Assembly: GCA_947457015.1 (NCBI GenBank)
Contig: CANGTV010000014.1
Coordinates: forward strand, 1-32,000
Source of the DNA: Alphaproteobacteria bacterium
GTDB taxonomy: Bacteria; Pseudomonadota; Alphaproteobacteria; UBA9655
Direction: 5' to 3'
DNA: 32,000 bases
In this document: piece after piece, positions 8,165 through 16,475 of the stretch
How the letters are laid out: every line of letters begins with the position of its first letter
How positions within the stretch are numbered: position 1 is the stretch's first letter
The notes under the pieces: model-generated
Seen by the model: only the letters and a program-made list of their open reading frames with translations
What the model was told of the DNA's origin: nothing
Databases searched by the model: none
Program-made: the position numbers and the translations under genes

Positions 8165-9013
8165 TTACCTGATTTTATTTAAAACAAAATTCTCAAAACT
8201 ATTTATAGATTGATTGTTTTTTAAATTTTTTAAGAGAGAGATGTGAATTTTATCAAGTTTCGGGAAAAAATCATTATTAATATAAGTGAGGTTCTTTGGG
8301 ATCATATTTTTTGGAAGAACAGTTACCCCGAGTCCGGCTTTAACAGCAGCTAAGGTTCCTGCATAACTTGAGCTTGTATAAACAATACGCCACTTCAGGT
8401 CTGCAGTTTCTAAAGCTTGAAGAGCACGTGTTCTATAAACGCAGGGTTGGGGAGAGAGGACGAGAGGAAGAGCCTGTTCTTTTTCAAGAGTAGCCCTTAA
8501 ACTCTGGTTACAAACCCACTCTAAGGACTCCGTCAAAAGATTGACACCGTGGGGAAAATCTTTGGGGCAAGTCATTTTCGTTAAAACAATATCAAATTCA
8601 CCCTTCTTGAATCGCTCTAAAAGATTAAGGGTTAAGTCGCATTCCACGTTTAGCAGAATTCCCGGATGAATTCGTGAAAAATCTGCAAGGACATCCGCTA
8701 AAAAAAAGGTGGCAAAATCTTCAGGAACACCAAAGCGAATTTCTCCTTTAAGGTGATGTTCTTTGAAATGAGAAGTAACCTCGTGGTGTAAAGAAACAAT
8801 CCGTTGTGCATAAGTGAAAAAAATTTCTCCTTCTGTGGTTAAAGAAACGGTTTTTTCCCTTTTTAAAAGAGTAACTCCCAGCGTTTGCTCTAGTTTAGAA
8901 ATTTGCTGACTAACTGCGGATTGGGTGCGGCTAACTTTTTCTGCGGCTTTTGTGAAACTACCACTTTCAGCCACTGATAAAAAACATTGAAGAGTAAGAT
9001 GATCAAAGCTCAT
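8165..9013 (-). CDS. LysR-family transcriptional regulator, divergent from sbtA-like gene
   Basis: A 282-residue LysR regulator. Residues 1-60 form the winged helix-turn-helix (FLSVAESGSFTKAAEKVSRT, then QSAVSQQISKLEQTLG), followed by a linker helix and a periplasmic-binding-like effector domain (about 90-280, e.g. GEIRFGVPEDF, ALPLVLSPQPC, GLGVTVLPKNM). It is transcribed away from the bicarbonate transporter with 98 bp between the starts. This is the usual arrangement for a LysR protein controlling its neighbour and itself. By analogy with CmpR/CcmR-type regulators of carbon uptake it may sense carbon status, but the effector cannot be read. Confidence 0.93.
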   Translation of the reverse strand: MSFDHLTLQCFLSVAESGSFTKAAEKVSRTQSAVSQQISKLEQTLGVTLLKREKTVSLTTEGEIFFTYAQRIVSLHHEVTSHFKEHHLKGEIRFGVPEDFATFFLADVLADFSRIHPGILLNVECDLTLNLLERFKKGEFDIVLTKMTCPKDFPHGVNLLTESLEWVCNQSLRATLEKEQALPLVLSPQPCVYRTRALQALETADLKWRIVYTSSSYAGTLAAVKAGLGVTVLPKNMIPKNLTYINNDFFPKLDKIHISLLKNLKNNQSINSFENFVLNKIR

Positions 9014-9066
9014 AAGAATTTCTGATTTATAAGATTAAAATTATTAACTTTCCTTATCGTAATCAT

Positions 9067-9106
9067 AAATGCATAGAATGTCATTAACCAAATGCATTCT
9101 GAGGAG
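9067..9106 (+). promoter_or_regulatory. Candidate LysR operator and strong ribosome-binding site before sbtA-like gene
   Basis: The 98-bp divergent region contains AAATGCAT twice (9067-9074 and 9090-9097) and an imperfect dyad AGAATG/CATTCT (9075-9080 and 9095-9100) with 14 bases between. This is compatible with a LysR-type dyad site. The Shine-Dalgarno GAGGAG at 9101-9106 is 5 bases before the ATG at 9112 and fixes that start. The operator assignment is inference from position and symmetry. Confidence 0.4.
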
Positions 9107-9111
9107 CTTTT

Positions 9112-10086
9112 ATGACAATTTTAACCCTATTCATTCAAAATATACTGTCCCCACCCATTCTCTTTTTTTTATTAGGATGTCTTTGTGGATTTATAAAATC
9201 AGATCTTGTCATTCCCGATAGCATCAGCCGCTATCTTTCCATTTATTTAATGATGGCTATTGGGTTTAAGGGAGGCGTTGCCCTTACCGACACTCCAGAA
9301 ATAAATGGCCAAGTAATATCTATGCTTTTGGTTGGCGTAGGAATTGGGTTTCTTCAACCTTTTGTTGGGTTTTCATTATTAAAAATAACAACAAAATTAG
9401 ATCGCACAACAGCTGCGGCAGTTTCTGCCCACTATGGATCCATCAGTGTCGTAACCTTTGTTACTGCTGTAAGTTTTTTACAAGAGGGTCATATTCTTTA
9501 TGCAGGTTACATTGTTGCGGTCCTTGCCCTTATGGAAGCTCCAGCAATTCTGTCGGGCTTGATGATTGCGAATCATGGCTTATCTAAGGGATTAGAAAGA
9601 AGGAAAAGCAATATGAGAGAAATTTTTACAAATGGAGCTATTTTGCTCTTAATGGGCTCTTTCCTCATAGGTATTTTAACGGGAAAGGAAGGTTTACAAA
9701 AAATGACTGGATTTCTGGTTGATCCTTTTCAAGGCTTTTTAGCCCTTTTTCTTCTAGATATGGGGCTTTTTGTATCTAGACAAGCTCACCACCTAAAAGA
9801 ATTTAGTCCTAGCCTGTTTGTTTTTGGTATCTACATGCCTTTGATTGGAGGGGGATTTGGGGCAGGGCTCAGCAAAGTATTAGGATTAGATATTGGCACT
9901 GGAACGCTGTTTATGGTTCTTTGTGCCAGTGCCTCCTATATTGCCGTTCCTGCTGCAATGCGAACAGCTCTACCTAACGCAAAAGCGGGGATATATATTC
10001 CTCTTTCTTTAGGCATTACATTTCCGTTTAATATCTTGATCGGGATCCCTTTTTACTTTGCAGTTGCAAAATATATTCTCAATTAA
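9112..10086 (+). CDS. SbtA-like sodium-dependent bicarbonate transporter
   Basis: A 324-residue protein with about ten hydrophobic segments, matching the SbtA (DUF897) family. Recognisable parts are the N-terminal ILSPPILFFLLGCLCGFIKSD-type segment, YLMMAIGFKGGVAL (about 45-58), SAHYGSISVVTFVTAVSFL (about 103-121) and CASASYIAVPAAMR (near 285). In cyanobacteria SbtA imports bicarbonate with Na+. In heterotrophs it may supply carboxylases, or the substrate may differ. It lacks a visible SbtB (PII-like) partner. Instead, a DUF6671-like gene follows after 12 bp and a LysR gene is divergent. Confidence is high for family and moderate for substrate. Confidence 0.88.
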   Translation: MTILTLFIQNILSPPILFFLLGCLCGFIKSDLVIPDSISRYLSIYLMMAIGFKGGVALTDTPEINGQVISMLLVGVGIGFLQPFVGFSLLKITTKLDRTTAAAVSAHYGSISVVTFVTAVSFLQEGHILYAGYIVAVLALMEAPAILSGLMIANHGLSKGLERRKSNMREIFTNGAILLLMGSFLIGILTGKEGLQKMTGFLVDPFQGFLALFLLDMGLFVSRQAHHLKEFSPSLFVFGIYMPLIGGGFGAGLSKVLGLDIGTGTLFMVLCASASYIAVPAAMRTALPNAKAGIYIPLSLGITFPFNILIGIPFYFAVAKYILN

Positions 10087-10098
10087 TTCTATTTTAAA

Positions 10099-10935
10099 AT
10101 GACTTATCAAGATAATTACTGCGTTCTCAATACACTGCATTCTAAGTCAGAGGCTCTTGCTGAACCTTTTTTAAAAGAGTTAGGAATCAGAGTGATCGAG
10201 CAAAGGGGAGATACAGACCAACTTGGAACATTTTCAGGAGAAGTGGAACGTCCCGGTACCATGTTCGAGGTTTTAAAAAAGAAGTGTGAAATGGGAATTG
10301 AACTGAGTGGTTTTAAATTAGGCCTTGCGAGCGAAGGAAGCTTTGGATCTCATCCCAGCATCCCCTTTTTGGCCTGTGATTATGAAGCACTCATGTTCAT
10401 GGATAGAGAAAATGATTTCTTTGTATATGAAACAATTATCACTGAAAACACAAATTATAAATCGAAGGACATAAAAGAAGAACATGAATTTTTTAATTTT
10501 GCTGAAACAATAAAATTCCCTTCCCACGGCATCATCCTTCGACCTTTGGAATGGGAAGATAAATCTTTGATCTTCAAAGGGATAAAGACCTTAGAAGGAT
10601 TTCGTAATGCTTTTAAAATTTGTCAAAAAGCATCATCAAGCAAAAGTGTAAGACTTGAAACAGATATGAGAGCTCATATGAATCCAACACGGATGATGGT
10701 TATTAGAGTATTGGCTCAAAGATTATGTCTGCGTCTAAAAATGAAATGTCCAAAATGTAGAATGCCTGGATGGGGGAAGGTCCGTATTTTAAATGGTCTT
10801 GAATGTAGAGAGTGTGGGACACCTACTGAAAAGATAAAAGAAGAAATTTTTGGATGTGTTAAGTGTTCTTATGAACAAAGTGTTAGAAAAGAAGAAATCG
10901 TTGGCCCTGAAAATTGCCCATATTGCAATCCCTAG
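10099..10935 (+). CDS. DUF6671-like protein with C-terminal double zinc ribbon
   Basis: A 278-residue soluble protein of unknown function that I place in the DUF6671 family from memory of its core motifs: GTFSGEVERPGT (43-54), LASEGSFGSHPSIPF (76-90) and TDMRAHMNPTRM (188-199). The C-terminus has four CxxC pairs (217/220, 236/239, 253/256 and 273/276), enough for two zinc sites of rubredoxin/zinc-ribbon type. It follows the SbtA-like gene by 12 bp without a clear ribosome-binding site, so translational coupling is likely. It abuts the convergent reductase gene with no gap. The acidic His/Asp motifs in the core may be an active site, but no reaction can be stated. Confidence 0.85.
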   Translation: MTYQDNYCVLNTLHSKSEALAEPFLKELGIRVIEQRGDTDQLGTFSGEVERPGTMFEVLKKKCEMGIELSGFKLGLASEGSFGSHPSIPFLACDYEALMFMDRENDFFVYETIITENTNYKSKDIKEEHEFFNFAETIKFPSHGIILRPLEWEDKSLIFKGIKTLEGFRNAFKICQKASSSKSVRLETDMRAHMNPTRMMVIRVLAQRLCLRLKMKCPKCRMPGWGKVRILNGLECRECGTPTEKIKEEIFGCVKCSYEQSVRKEEIVGPENCPYCNP

Positions 10936-12018
10936 CTAAGCCTTCAAATCCATGGTTGGATAGTCGGTGTATCCTTTTGTACCTGGAGTATAGAAGCTTG
11001 TGAAATCAGGACTGTTGAGAGGCGCATTTTGACTAAAGCGCTGGACCAAATCGGGATTCGCTAGGTAGGGTACTCCGAAGGCAATGGCATCTGCCTCACC
11101 TGCCGCCAAGGCATCATTTGCCAATTTATTAGTATAACCCCCATTGGTAATAAGAACGCCTTGATAAATTTTACGCATATGAGGGGTTACCCGTTCCCCC
11201 TCTTCAGCAAAGAAATGACCTGGGAGGGCTTCCATTGTATGAATATAAGCTAAATTTAAGGGAGCAAGAAGTTCGGCCGCCCGTGTAAAAGTATGAATGG
11301 GGTTACTATCCTTCATGTCATTATAGTGACTTCTGGGCGACAAACGCACGCCAACTTTTCCAGCTCCCACAACATTAACAACGGCCTTGGCCACTTCTAT
11401 AAGAAAGCGAAGCCGATTATCAAGACTTCCCCCATAGTCATCTGTGCGCTGGTTAGAGCCATTACGGATAAATTGGTCAATCAAATAACCATTTGCCCCA
11501 TGCAACTCCACCCCATCAAAACCCGCTTTCATGGCTCGTTTGGCAGCAGATGCATAGTCTTCCACTATTGCCTGAATTTCCTCCACTGTGAGTGCGTGGG
11601 GGGTAACATAAGATTTCTTACCAATAGGGGTATTAGTCTCTCCCTGAGCTGCAATCGCCGACGCGCCAACGGGTAATTTCCCTCCTAGAAAATCAGGGTG
11701 GGAAACACGTCCCATATGCCACAATTGCAGGAATATATGACCTCTCTTAGCATGAACGGCATAAGTCACTGCTTTCCAGCCTTTTTCTTGAGCATCAGTC
11801 CAGATGCCAGGAGCATTCAACCAACCCTGTCCCTGAGGGCTAATAGCCGTTGCTTCAGTAATGATGAGTCCTGCTCCAGCTCGGGAAGCATAATAATCCT
11901 CCATGAGTTTCCCAGGAACAGCGCCATCTTCGGCTCGACCTCGTGTCATAGGTGCCATAATGATACGATTGGAAAGGCGATAATCTCCTATAATTATAGG
12001 GTCGAATAGTGTTGGCAT
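10936..12018 (-). CDS. Old yellow enzyme family alkene reductase (NemA-like)
   Basis: A 360-residue TIM-barrel flavoenzyme using FMN and NADPH to reduce activated C=C bonds or nitro/maleimide compounds. Motifs include NRIIMAPMTRGRA (17-29), LQLWHMGRVSH (97-107), GFDGVELHGANGYLIDQF (166-183; substrate-binding His173 and Asn176), RTDDYGGSLDNRLRF (191-205) and a C-terminal FGVPYLANPDL. Length and motifs fit N-ethylmaleimide reductase and relatives. Its stop begins at 10936, directly after the stop of the convergent DUF6671-like gene. It is divergent from the msr operon across 200 bp. The physiological substrate is unknown. Confidence 0.94.
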   Translation of the reverse strand: MPTLFDPIIIGDYRLSNRIIMAPMTRGRAEDGAVPGKLMEDYYASRAGAGLIITEATAISPQGQGWLNAPGIWTDAQEKGWKAVTYAVHAKRGHIFLQLWHMGRVSHPDFLGGKLPVGASAIAAQGETNTPIGKKSYVTPHALTVEEIQAIVEDYASAAKRAMKAGFDGVELHGANGYLIDQFIRNGSNQRTDDYGGSLDNRLRFLIEVAKAVVNVVGAGKVGVRLSPRSHYNDMKDSNPIHTFTRAAELLAPLNLAYIHTMEALPGHFFAEEGERVTPHMRKIYQGVLITNGGYTNKLANDALAAGEADAIAFGVPYLANPDLVQRFSQNAPLNSPDFTSFYTPGTKGYTDYPTMDLKA

Positions 12019-12218
12019 GGTTTAATTCCTTGTCGTATTTTTTCAAATGTGCGCCTCCATCTCTATTTTGTCGATACCTATTTGTGTGGAGAGAAAGTTC
12101 CCCGTCTCATCACAAGAGAGTTTTTCTACGTCCAAGAAAAAGCTTCTTAACTTTTTTTTATACATCTCTCCCATACTTATTCCATGCTAATAAATAAATT
12201 ACAAAGAAGAGAATAAAA

Positions 12219-12806
12219 ATGACCATAAAAGGATTATTCTTTGTTGGAAGATTAATTGTTCTTCTCAATCTAGCTTTTGCAACAGGGGGAATGCTCATGG
12301 CACAAGATCATCAAAACAACGCAGAATCGGTTTTTGATTACAAAGATCAACCGAAGGAATTTTGGGAAACTCACCTTGCTCCAGAAGCTTACAATGTTTG
12401 CAGAGTTCATGGAACGGAGCGAGCGGGTTCAGGGAAGTACGATAAATTTTATGAGAAGGGAACGTATTATTGTGCCTGCTGTGGGGGGGATCATGCCGTT
12501 TATAGCTCCAAAGCTAAGTTTGACTCAGGTACAGGATGGCCAAGTTTTTATGAACCCATAACAGGAGGGGTTGTCGTCCGCAAGGATCCAAACGATAGTC
12601 TTCGAGGGCTCGTGGGATTGGCAAGAAATGAGGTGATATGTTCCCGCTGTGGGTCTCATCTGGGTCATGTTTTTGATGATGGTCCTCCCCCTACAGGCAA
12701 AAGATATTGCATGAATTCAGTGGCTCTCACCTTTACCCCCGAGGGAGAAAGTCCCAAGCGGACATATACTGTGACGCCTGCTCAATCAGGGGAAATGAAA
12801 AAATGA
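12219..12806 (+). CDS. msrB: Peptide-methionine (R)-S-oxide reductase, exported
   Basis: A 195-residue MsrB that repairs methionine-R-sulfoxide in proteins. The N-terminus (KGLFFVGRLIVLLNLAFATG) is a signal peptide, probably cleaved near residue 28, so the enzyme acts in the periplasm. Structural zinc ligands are C85/C88 (YYCACCGG) and C141/C144 (CSRCGSHLGHVF). The catalytic cysteine is C164 in RYCMNSVAL. The ATG is preceded by GAAGAG. It is the first gene of a four-gene operon, and its TGA overlaps the msrA ATG in ATGA. Confidence 0.95.
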   Translation: MTIKGLFFVGRLIVLLNLAFATGGMLMAQDHQNNAESVFDYKDQPKEFWETHLAPEAYNVCRVHGTERAGSGKYDKFYEKGTYYCACCGGDHAVYSSKAKFDSGTGWPSFYEPITGGVVVRKDPNDSLRGLVGLARNEVICSRCGSHLGHVFDDGPPPTGKRYCMNSVALTFTPEGESPKRTYTVTPAQSGEMKK

Positions 12807-13432
12807 GGATGCTTCTCACTGCATTAGCAATCGTAATAGAACTTTTCATAACCACGTTAAAGGCTGAGGAAAATATGACTCCAGAAAAAAAAGAAGTCGC
12901 CATTTTTGCCATGGGGTGTTTCTGGTGTGGGGAATCGGAATTTCGAGACCATGATTCTGGTAAGCCCTTGCCGGGAATACTTTCCTTGCGGGTGGGGTAT
13001 GCAGGAGGAACAAATCCGAATCCCACCTATGAAAGCCATGAAGGATATAAGGAAGCGGTTAAAGTTGAGTTTGACCCTGTTATTATTTCTTATGAAAAGC
13101 TCTTAGATATATTCTGGCACAACGTGGACCCTCTTGATGCAAAAGGTCAATTTTGTGACAAAGGGTTTCCCTATACATCCGTTATCTTCTATCAAGGGGG
13201 CGATCAAAAAAAGGCGGCACTTGCTTCTCTGCAAAACACGCATAAGGCCTTAGGAAAAGAAGTTGCTACTGAACTCATTCCTGCCACAACTTTCTATGAT
13301 GCTGAAGAGTATCATCAAAAATACAAAGAGAAAAATCCAGTTCGATATCGCTTTTACCGATGGAATTGTGGTCGAGATCAAAGGTTACAAGAAGTCTGGG
13401 GGAGTTTAAAATCTTTGCATGAAAAAAAATAA
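12803..13432 (+). CDS. msrA: Peptide-methionine (S)-S-oxide reductase, exported
   Basis: A 210-residue MsrA with the active-site motif MGCFWCGE (37-44, catalytic Cys39), preceded by a hydrophobic signal sequence (LLTALAIVIELFITTLKA). The open frame extends upstream to 12707, but that part lies inside msrB. I choose the ATG at 12803 because it overlaps the msrB stop as ATGA, follows AGGGGAAATG, and gives a proper signal peptide. Other family features are LRVGYAGG, PDF-region equivalent FWHNVDPLDAKGQFCDKG and EYHQKYKEKNP. Together with MsrB it would repair both sulfoxide isomers in the periplasm. It overlaps the following gene by 14 bp. Confidence 0.95.
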   Translation: MRMLLTALAIVIELFITTLKAEENMTPEKKEVAIFAMGCFWCGESEFRDHDSGKPLPGILSLRVGYAGGTNPNPTYESHEGYKEAVKVEFDPVIISYEKLLDIFWHNVDPLDAKGQFCDKGFPYTSVIFYQGGDQKKAALASLQNTHKALGKEVATELIPATTFYDAEEYHQKYKEKNPVRYRFYRWNCGRDQRLQEVWGSLKSLHEKK

Positions 13433-14858
13433 AACACGACTCACACCCGACTTTTGCGTGATTGGAGCTGGCTCTGGAGGGCTCTCCTTTGCAGCCGGAG
13501 CCGCACAAATGGGAGCGTCGGTTGTTCTTGTTGAGCGCTCTAAAATGGGGGGAGATTGTTTGAATACCGGGTGTGTCCCCTCAAAGGCCCTCATTGCTGC
13601 GGCTCAAATTGGACACGATATTCAAACGTCGTCAAAGTTTGGATGGCGCCTTGAAAGGCCAAAGGTTGATTTTAAAAAGGTGTATGATCATGTGCAAGGT
13701 GTTATTGCAAGCATCGCTCCACACGATTCTGTAGAACGATTTGAAGGACTGGGCGTCAAAGTCATCTCCGAGGAAGGTCAATTTAAAGATGACAAAAACC
13801 TTGAGACGAAAACTCACCTCATCCAAGCCAAACGCTTTGTCATTGCGACAGGAAGTCACCCCTTTGTCCCGCCCCTTGAGGGGCTCTCCCAGGTTCCTTA
13901 CTATACGAATGAAAACATCTTTTCTCTTCAGGAATTGCCGAAGCATCTTGTTGTTATTGGGGCCGGTTCCATTGGAATCGAGTTGGCACAGGCCTTTCAT
14001 CGATTGGGAAGTCAAGTGACTGTTTTAGAAGCCTTCAAAGTCCTCCCCAAGGATGATCCGGAAATAACGGCAAAGCTCAAGGATATTTTAATTGCAGAGG
14101 GTATTGACATCCAAGAGAACGCGAAAAACATTTCAATTCAGAGAAAGTCTAAGAATATTAAATGTTCCTATGAAGATGAAAAAGGAAAATCACATGATAT
14201 TTTGACTTCTCATGTGCTAGTTGCAACAGGGCGAAGACCCACGATTGGAAATCTCAACCTTGAAGCAGCACATATAAAGTTTTCTCTCAAGGGCATAGAA
14301 GTTGATTCAACTTTGAGAACTTCAAATTCAAGGGTATACGCCATTGGAGATTGTACTGGTGGGTATCAATTCACCCATGTGGCGAACTATCATGCTGGTC
14401 TTGTTATCAGAAATGGCATTTTTAAATTGAAGGCAAAAGTCCAAACGACAGCTATTCCTTGGGTTACCTATACGAATCCTGAACTTGCCCATGTGGGATT
14501 TCTTGAATCCCAACTGCAAGCTCAAAAGATTCCCTACAAAGTTCTTCACCTGGATTTTGATGACAATGATCGCGCACAAGCAGAACGCCGAATAGAAGGG
14601 GTGATAAAGATTCTTGTTTCCCCTAAGGGGCACATTTTAGGGGCCACAATCTTAGGTGCTTCTGGAGGTGAATTAATTTATCCATGGGTGATTGCTGTTC
14701 AAAATAAGTTAAAAATATCAGCCATTGCTAATTCCATTGCCCCTTATCCCACACTCAGTGAAATCAACAAACGCATAGCTGGACAATTTTACGTTGATAA
14801 GCTTTTCAGTTCCCGAATGAAAAGAATTGTCCATTGGCTCATGTGGCTCACCCGATGA
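13419..14858 (+). CDS. MerA/dihydrolipoamide-dehydrogenase-like pyridine nucleotide-disulfide oxidoreductase
   Basis: A 479-residue class I flavoprotein disulfide reductase. It has an FAD-binding FCVIGAGSGGLSFA (12-25), the redox disulfide GGDCLNTGCVPSKAL (44-58; C47 and C52), an NAD(P)H site VVIGAGSIGIELAQ (178-191) and the second FAD motif RVYAIGDC (305-312). At the dimer interface the usual HPT is replaced by YPT in APYPTLSE (441-448), as in MerA-like paralogues, so the acid-base histidine of true lipoamide dehydrogenase is absent. It also lacks the C-terminal Cys pair and N-terminal HMA domain of mercuric reductase. The substrate is unknown. A cytosolic partner for the TVP38 membrane protein or for Msr enzyme reduction is inference from the operon. 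Confidence 0.92.
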   Translation: MKKNKTRLTPDFCVIGAGSGGLSFAAGAAQMGASVVLVERSKMGGDCLNTGCVPSKALIAAAQIGHDIQTSSKFGWRLERPKVDFKKVYDHVQGVIASIAPHDSVERFEGLGVKVISEEGQFKDDKNLETKTHLIQAKRFVIATGSHPFVPPLEGLSQVPYYTNENIFSLQELPKHLVVIGAGSIGIELAQAFHRLGSQVTVLEAFKVLPKDDPEITAKLKDILIAEGIDIQENAKNISIQRKSKNIKCSYEDEKGKSHDILTSHVLVATGRRPTIGNLNLEAAHIKFSLKGIEVDSTLRTSNSRVYAIGDCTGGYQFTHVANYHAGLVIRNGIFKLKAKVQTTAIPWVTYTNPELAHVGFLESQLQAQKIPYKVLHLDFDDNDRAQAERRIEGVIKILVSPKGHILGATILGASGGELIYPWVIAVQNKLKISAIANSIAPYPTLSEINKRIAGQFYVDKLFSSRMKRIVHWLMWLTR

Positions 14859-15544
14859 AATCGCTCAAAAAATATCTGCCTCTTCTTTTCATTATTCTAG
14901 CTTCTCTTACAGTTTGGCTAACAGGGCTTCATCATTATTTTAATTTTGATATCTTGGGAGTCTATCACCTAGAGCTTCAACACTTTGTGATGCAGCACCT
15001 TGTGATGGCGGTTTTGATTTATTCTATTTTGTATATCGTCGTGGTGGGGCTTTCTATACCCGTTGCTACCTTTATGACCCTGTTGGGCGGTTTTTTGTTT
15101 GGACAATTCTTAGGAACAGTAATGGTTGTTATTTCTGCAACCCTAGGAGCCACAATTCTTTTCCTAGCTATGCGATCTGCCTCTGAATCTTATGTTAGAG
15201 AAAAAGCAGGCCCCTGGCTAAAAAAGATGCAGAAGGGATTCCAAGAGAATGCACTGTATTATCTCTGGACGCTCCGCTTGATTCCTCTTTTTCCGTTTGT
15301 GGCAGTGAACCTCGTCGCAGCCATTCTCCAAATTCCCCTCCGCACTTTTTTCTGGGGGACATTCATCGGCATTATTCCAGGGTCATTTGTCTACGTCTCA
15401 ATTGGAAATGGTCTCAAGGATGTGATTCAAGAGACCAGCTTTTCTGCCAAAATTATCCTTGAACCCCACATTATGATTGGACTTATTGGACTTGGGATTC
15501 TGTCTTTATTGCCTGTTCTTTATAAACGATATCATCAGAAGTAA
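14855..15544 (+). CDS. TVP38/TMEM64 (DedA/SNARE-associated) family membrane protein
   Basis: A 229-residue integral membrane protein with several hydrophobic helices and the family signature: GGFLFGQFLGTVMVVISATLG-type glycine-rich segment near 76-96, LRLIPLFPFVAVNLVAA (near 146-162) and GTFIGIIPGSFVYVSIGNG (near 172-190). Relatives are implicated in lipid or undecaprenyl-phosphate handling; the role here is not established. The frame extends to 14834, but the ATG at 14855 overlaps the previous stop as ATGA and is preferred. TVP38 genes are commonly paired with MerA-like flavoproteins. Its last 62 bp overlap the end of the convergent phosphatidyltransferase gene. Confidence 0.9.
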   Translation: MKSLKKYLPLLFIILASLTVWLTGLHHYFNFDILGVYHLELQHFVMQHLVMAVLIYSILYIVVVGLSIPVATFMTLLGGFLFGQFLGTVMVVISATLGATILFLAMRSASESYVREKAGPWLKKMQKGFQENALYYLWTLRLIPLFPFVAVNLVAAILQIPLRTFFWGTFIGIIPGSFVYVSIGNGLKDVIQETSFSAKIILEPHIMIGLIGLGILSLLPVLYKRYHQK

Positions 15545-16154
15545 GAGGTTCTGCGCCAAAGTCATTCCAGGCTTGATAAATCCGCCCCAGGGTTGTCATC
15601 CAGCACATCACCCCATAAATGAGACAAAGCTCTGGAAACATGTCTGGAATCACGCACATGAGAATCAGAACGATTGCCGTTTCAGTACCCTCACAAATGC
15701 CACCTAAGTGATAAAAAGACTTCTTTCCTCGACGGCTACACTGCTTTTTCTTCTTCGCTGCAATGGTTGCGTAAGTCAGAAAGGATGTAATGGGGCCGAT
15801 AAAGCTAAAAATAAGAAAGGATGCCCAAAAGGCATTTAGTGGGTTTGCAGCGGCAAAGGCAAAAACAATGCCGGAGTAGATAATAAAATCGCAGACAATA
15901 TCAAGAAATCCACCAAAATCACTCAAGTCAGAATGACGGGCAACGGCCCCATCGATGCCATCTAGAAAACGATTCAGGAGAAGAAAAATAAGGGCATACT
16001 CATAATGATTCATCCCAATCATGACCATGGCTACTATACCCATTAGAAATCCTAGAAGGGTAATGGCATTAGCCGTCATCCCCCGCTGCACAAGTTGTTT
16101 TCCAATGAAATTAAGAGGAGGATCAATCAAGGGTCTTACATAGGGATCGAGCAT
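15483..16154 (-). CDS. CDP-alcohol phosphatidyltransferase family membrane protein
   Basis: A 223-residue membrane enzyme transferring a phosphatidyl or similar group from a CDP-activated donor to an alcohol. The metal-binding signature is complete: D65, G66, D68, G69, A72, R73, G81, D85 and D89, within FLDGIDGAVARHSD and the following GGFLDIVCD. About five further hydrophobic helices follow. A strong AGGAGG sits 4 bases before the ATG at 16154. The closest relatives are unassigned members rather than clear PgsA or PssA, so the acceptor alcohol is unknown. It overlaps the TVP38 gene tail to tail by 62 bp. Confidence 0.92.
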   Translation of the reverse strand: MLDPYVRPLIDPPLNFIGKQLVQRGMTANAITLLGFLMGIVAMVMIGMNHYEYALIFLLLNRFLDGIDGAVARHSDLSDFGGFLDIVCDFIIYSGIVFAFAAANPLNAFWASFLIFSFIGPITSFLTYATIAAKKKKQCSRRGKKSFYHLGGICEGTETAIVLILMCVIPDMFPELCLIYGVMCWMTTLGRIYQAWNDFGAEPLTSDDIVYKEQAIKTESQVQ

Positions 16155-16475
16155 ACTTCCTCCTGGGTTGTGTATTTACAAATGGGTTTTGCAATTGACT
16201 ATCAATAAACTCATTCTGCCTTAAAATAACGTAACATAAAAATGCCATAAATCTGAGGAAGGATTGTGTTGATTATAGCAGCTACGTTGTTGGGGCTCTT
16301 TTGCATGGTCTTACACCATATCCCACACTTTTGCAGAGGGTTCTTATTTTTATTAAAAGGAGCCTCAATACTTTAAATGACAATGGTTTTATTAAGGGGC
16401 TCTGCCAACCCTTGAGTTGTTCTTTTAAGAAGATCCTGAAAACCCCGCTCTTGCACGTTAGATGATTTTAGCAGT
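16155..16475. other. Intergenic region upstream of the phosphatidyltransferase and MFS genes
   Basis: About 320 bp lie between two divergent genes. Only the ribosome-binding site of the phosphatidyltransferase gene (AGGAGG at about 16159-16164, minus strand) is clear. No ORF of coding quality, no tRNA and no convincing terminator were seen. Promoters for both genes must lie here, but none stands out. Confidence 0.5.

Noticed and set aside
11293-12009. Plus-strand frames of 127 and 103 codons opposite the NemA-like gene
   Set aside because: Entirely inside a well-supported reductase gene; no family resemblance and no ribosome-binding site.
13419-14858. True mercuric reductase or lipoamide dehydrogenase
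   Set aside because: No C-terminal vicinal Cys pair or HMA domain for MerA, and the HPT motif of Lpd is YPT; no mer or 2-oxoacid dehydrogenase genes nearby.
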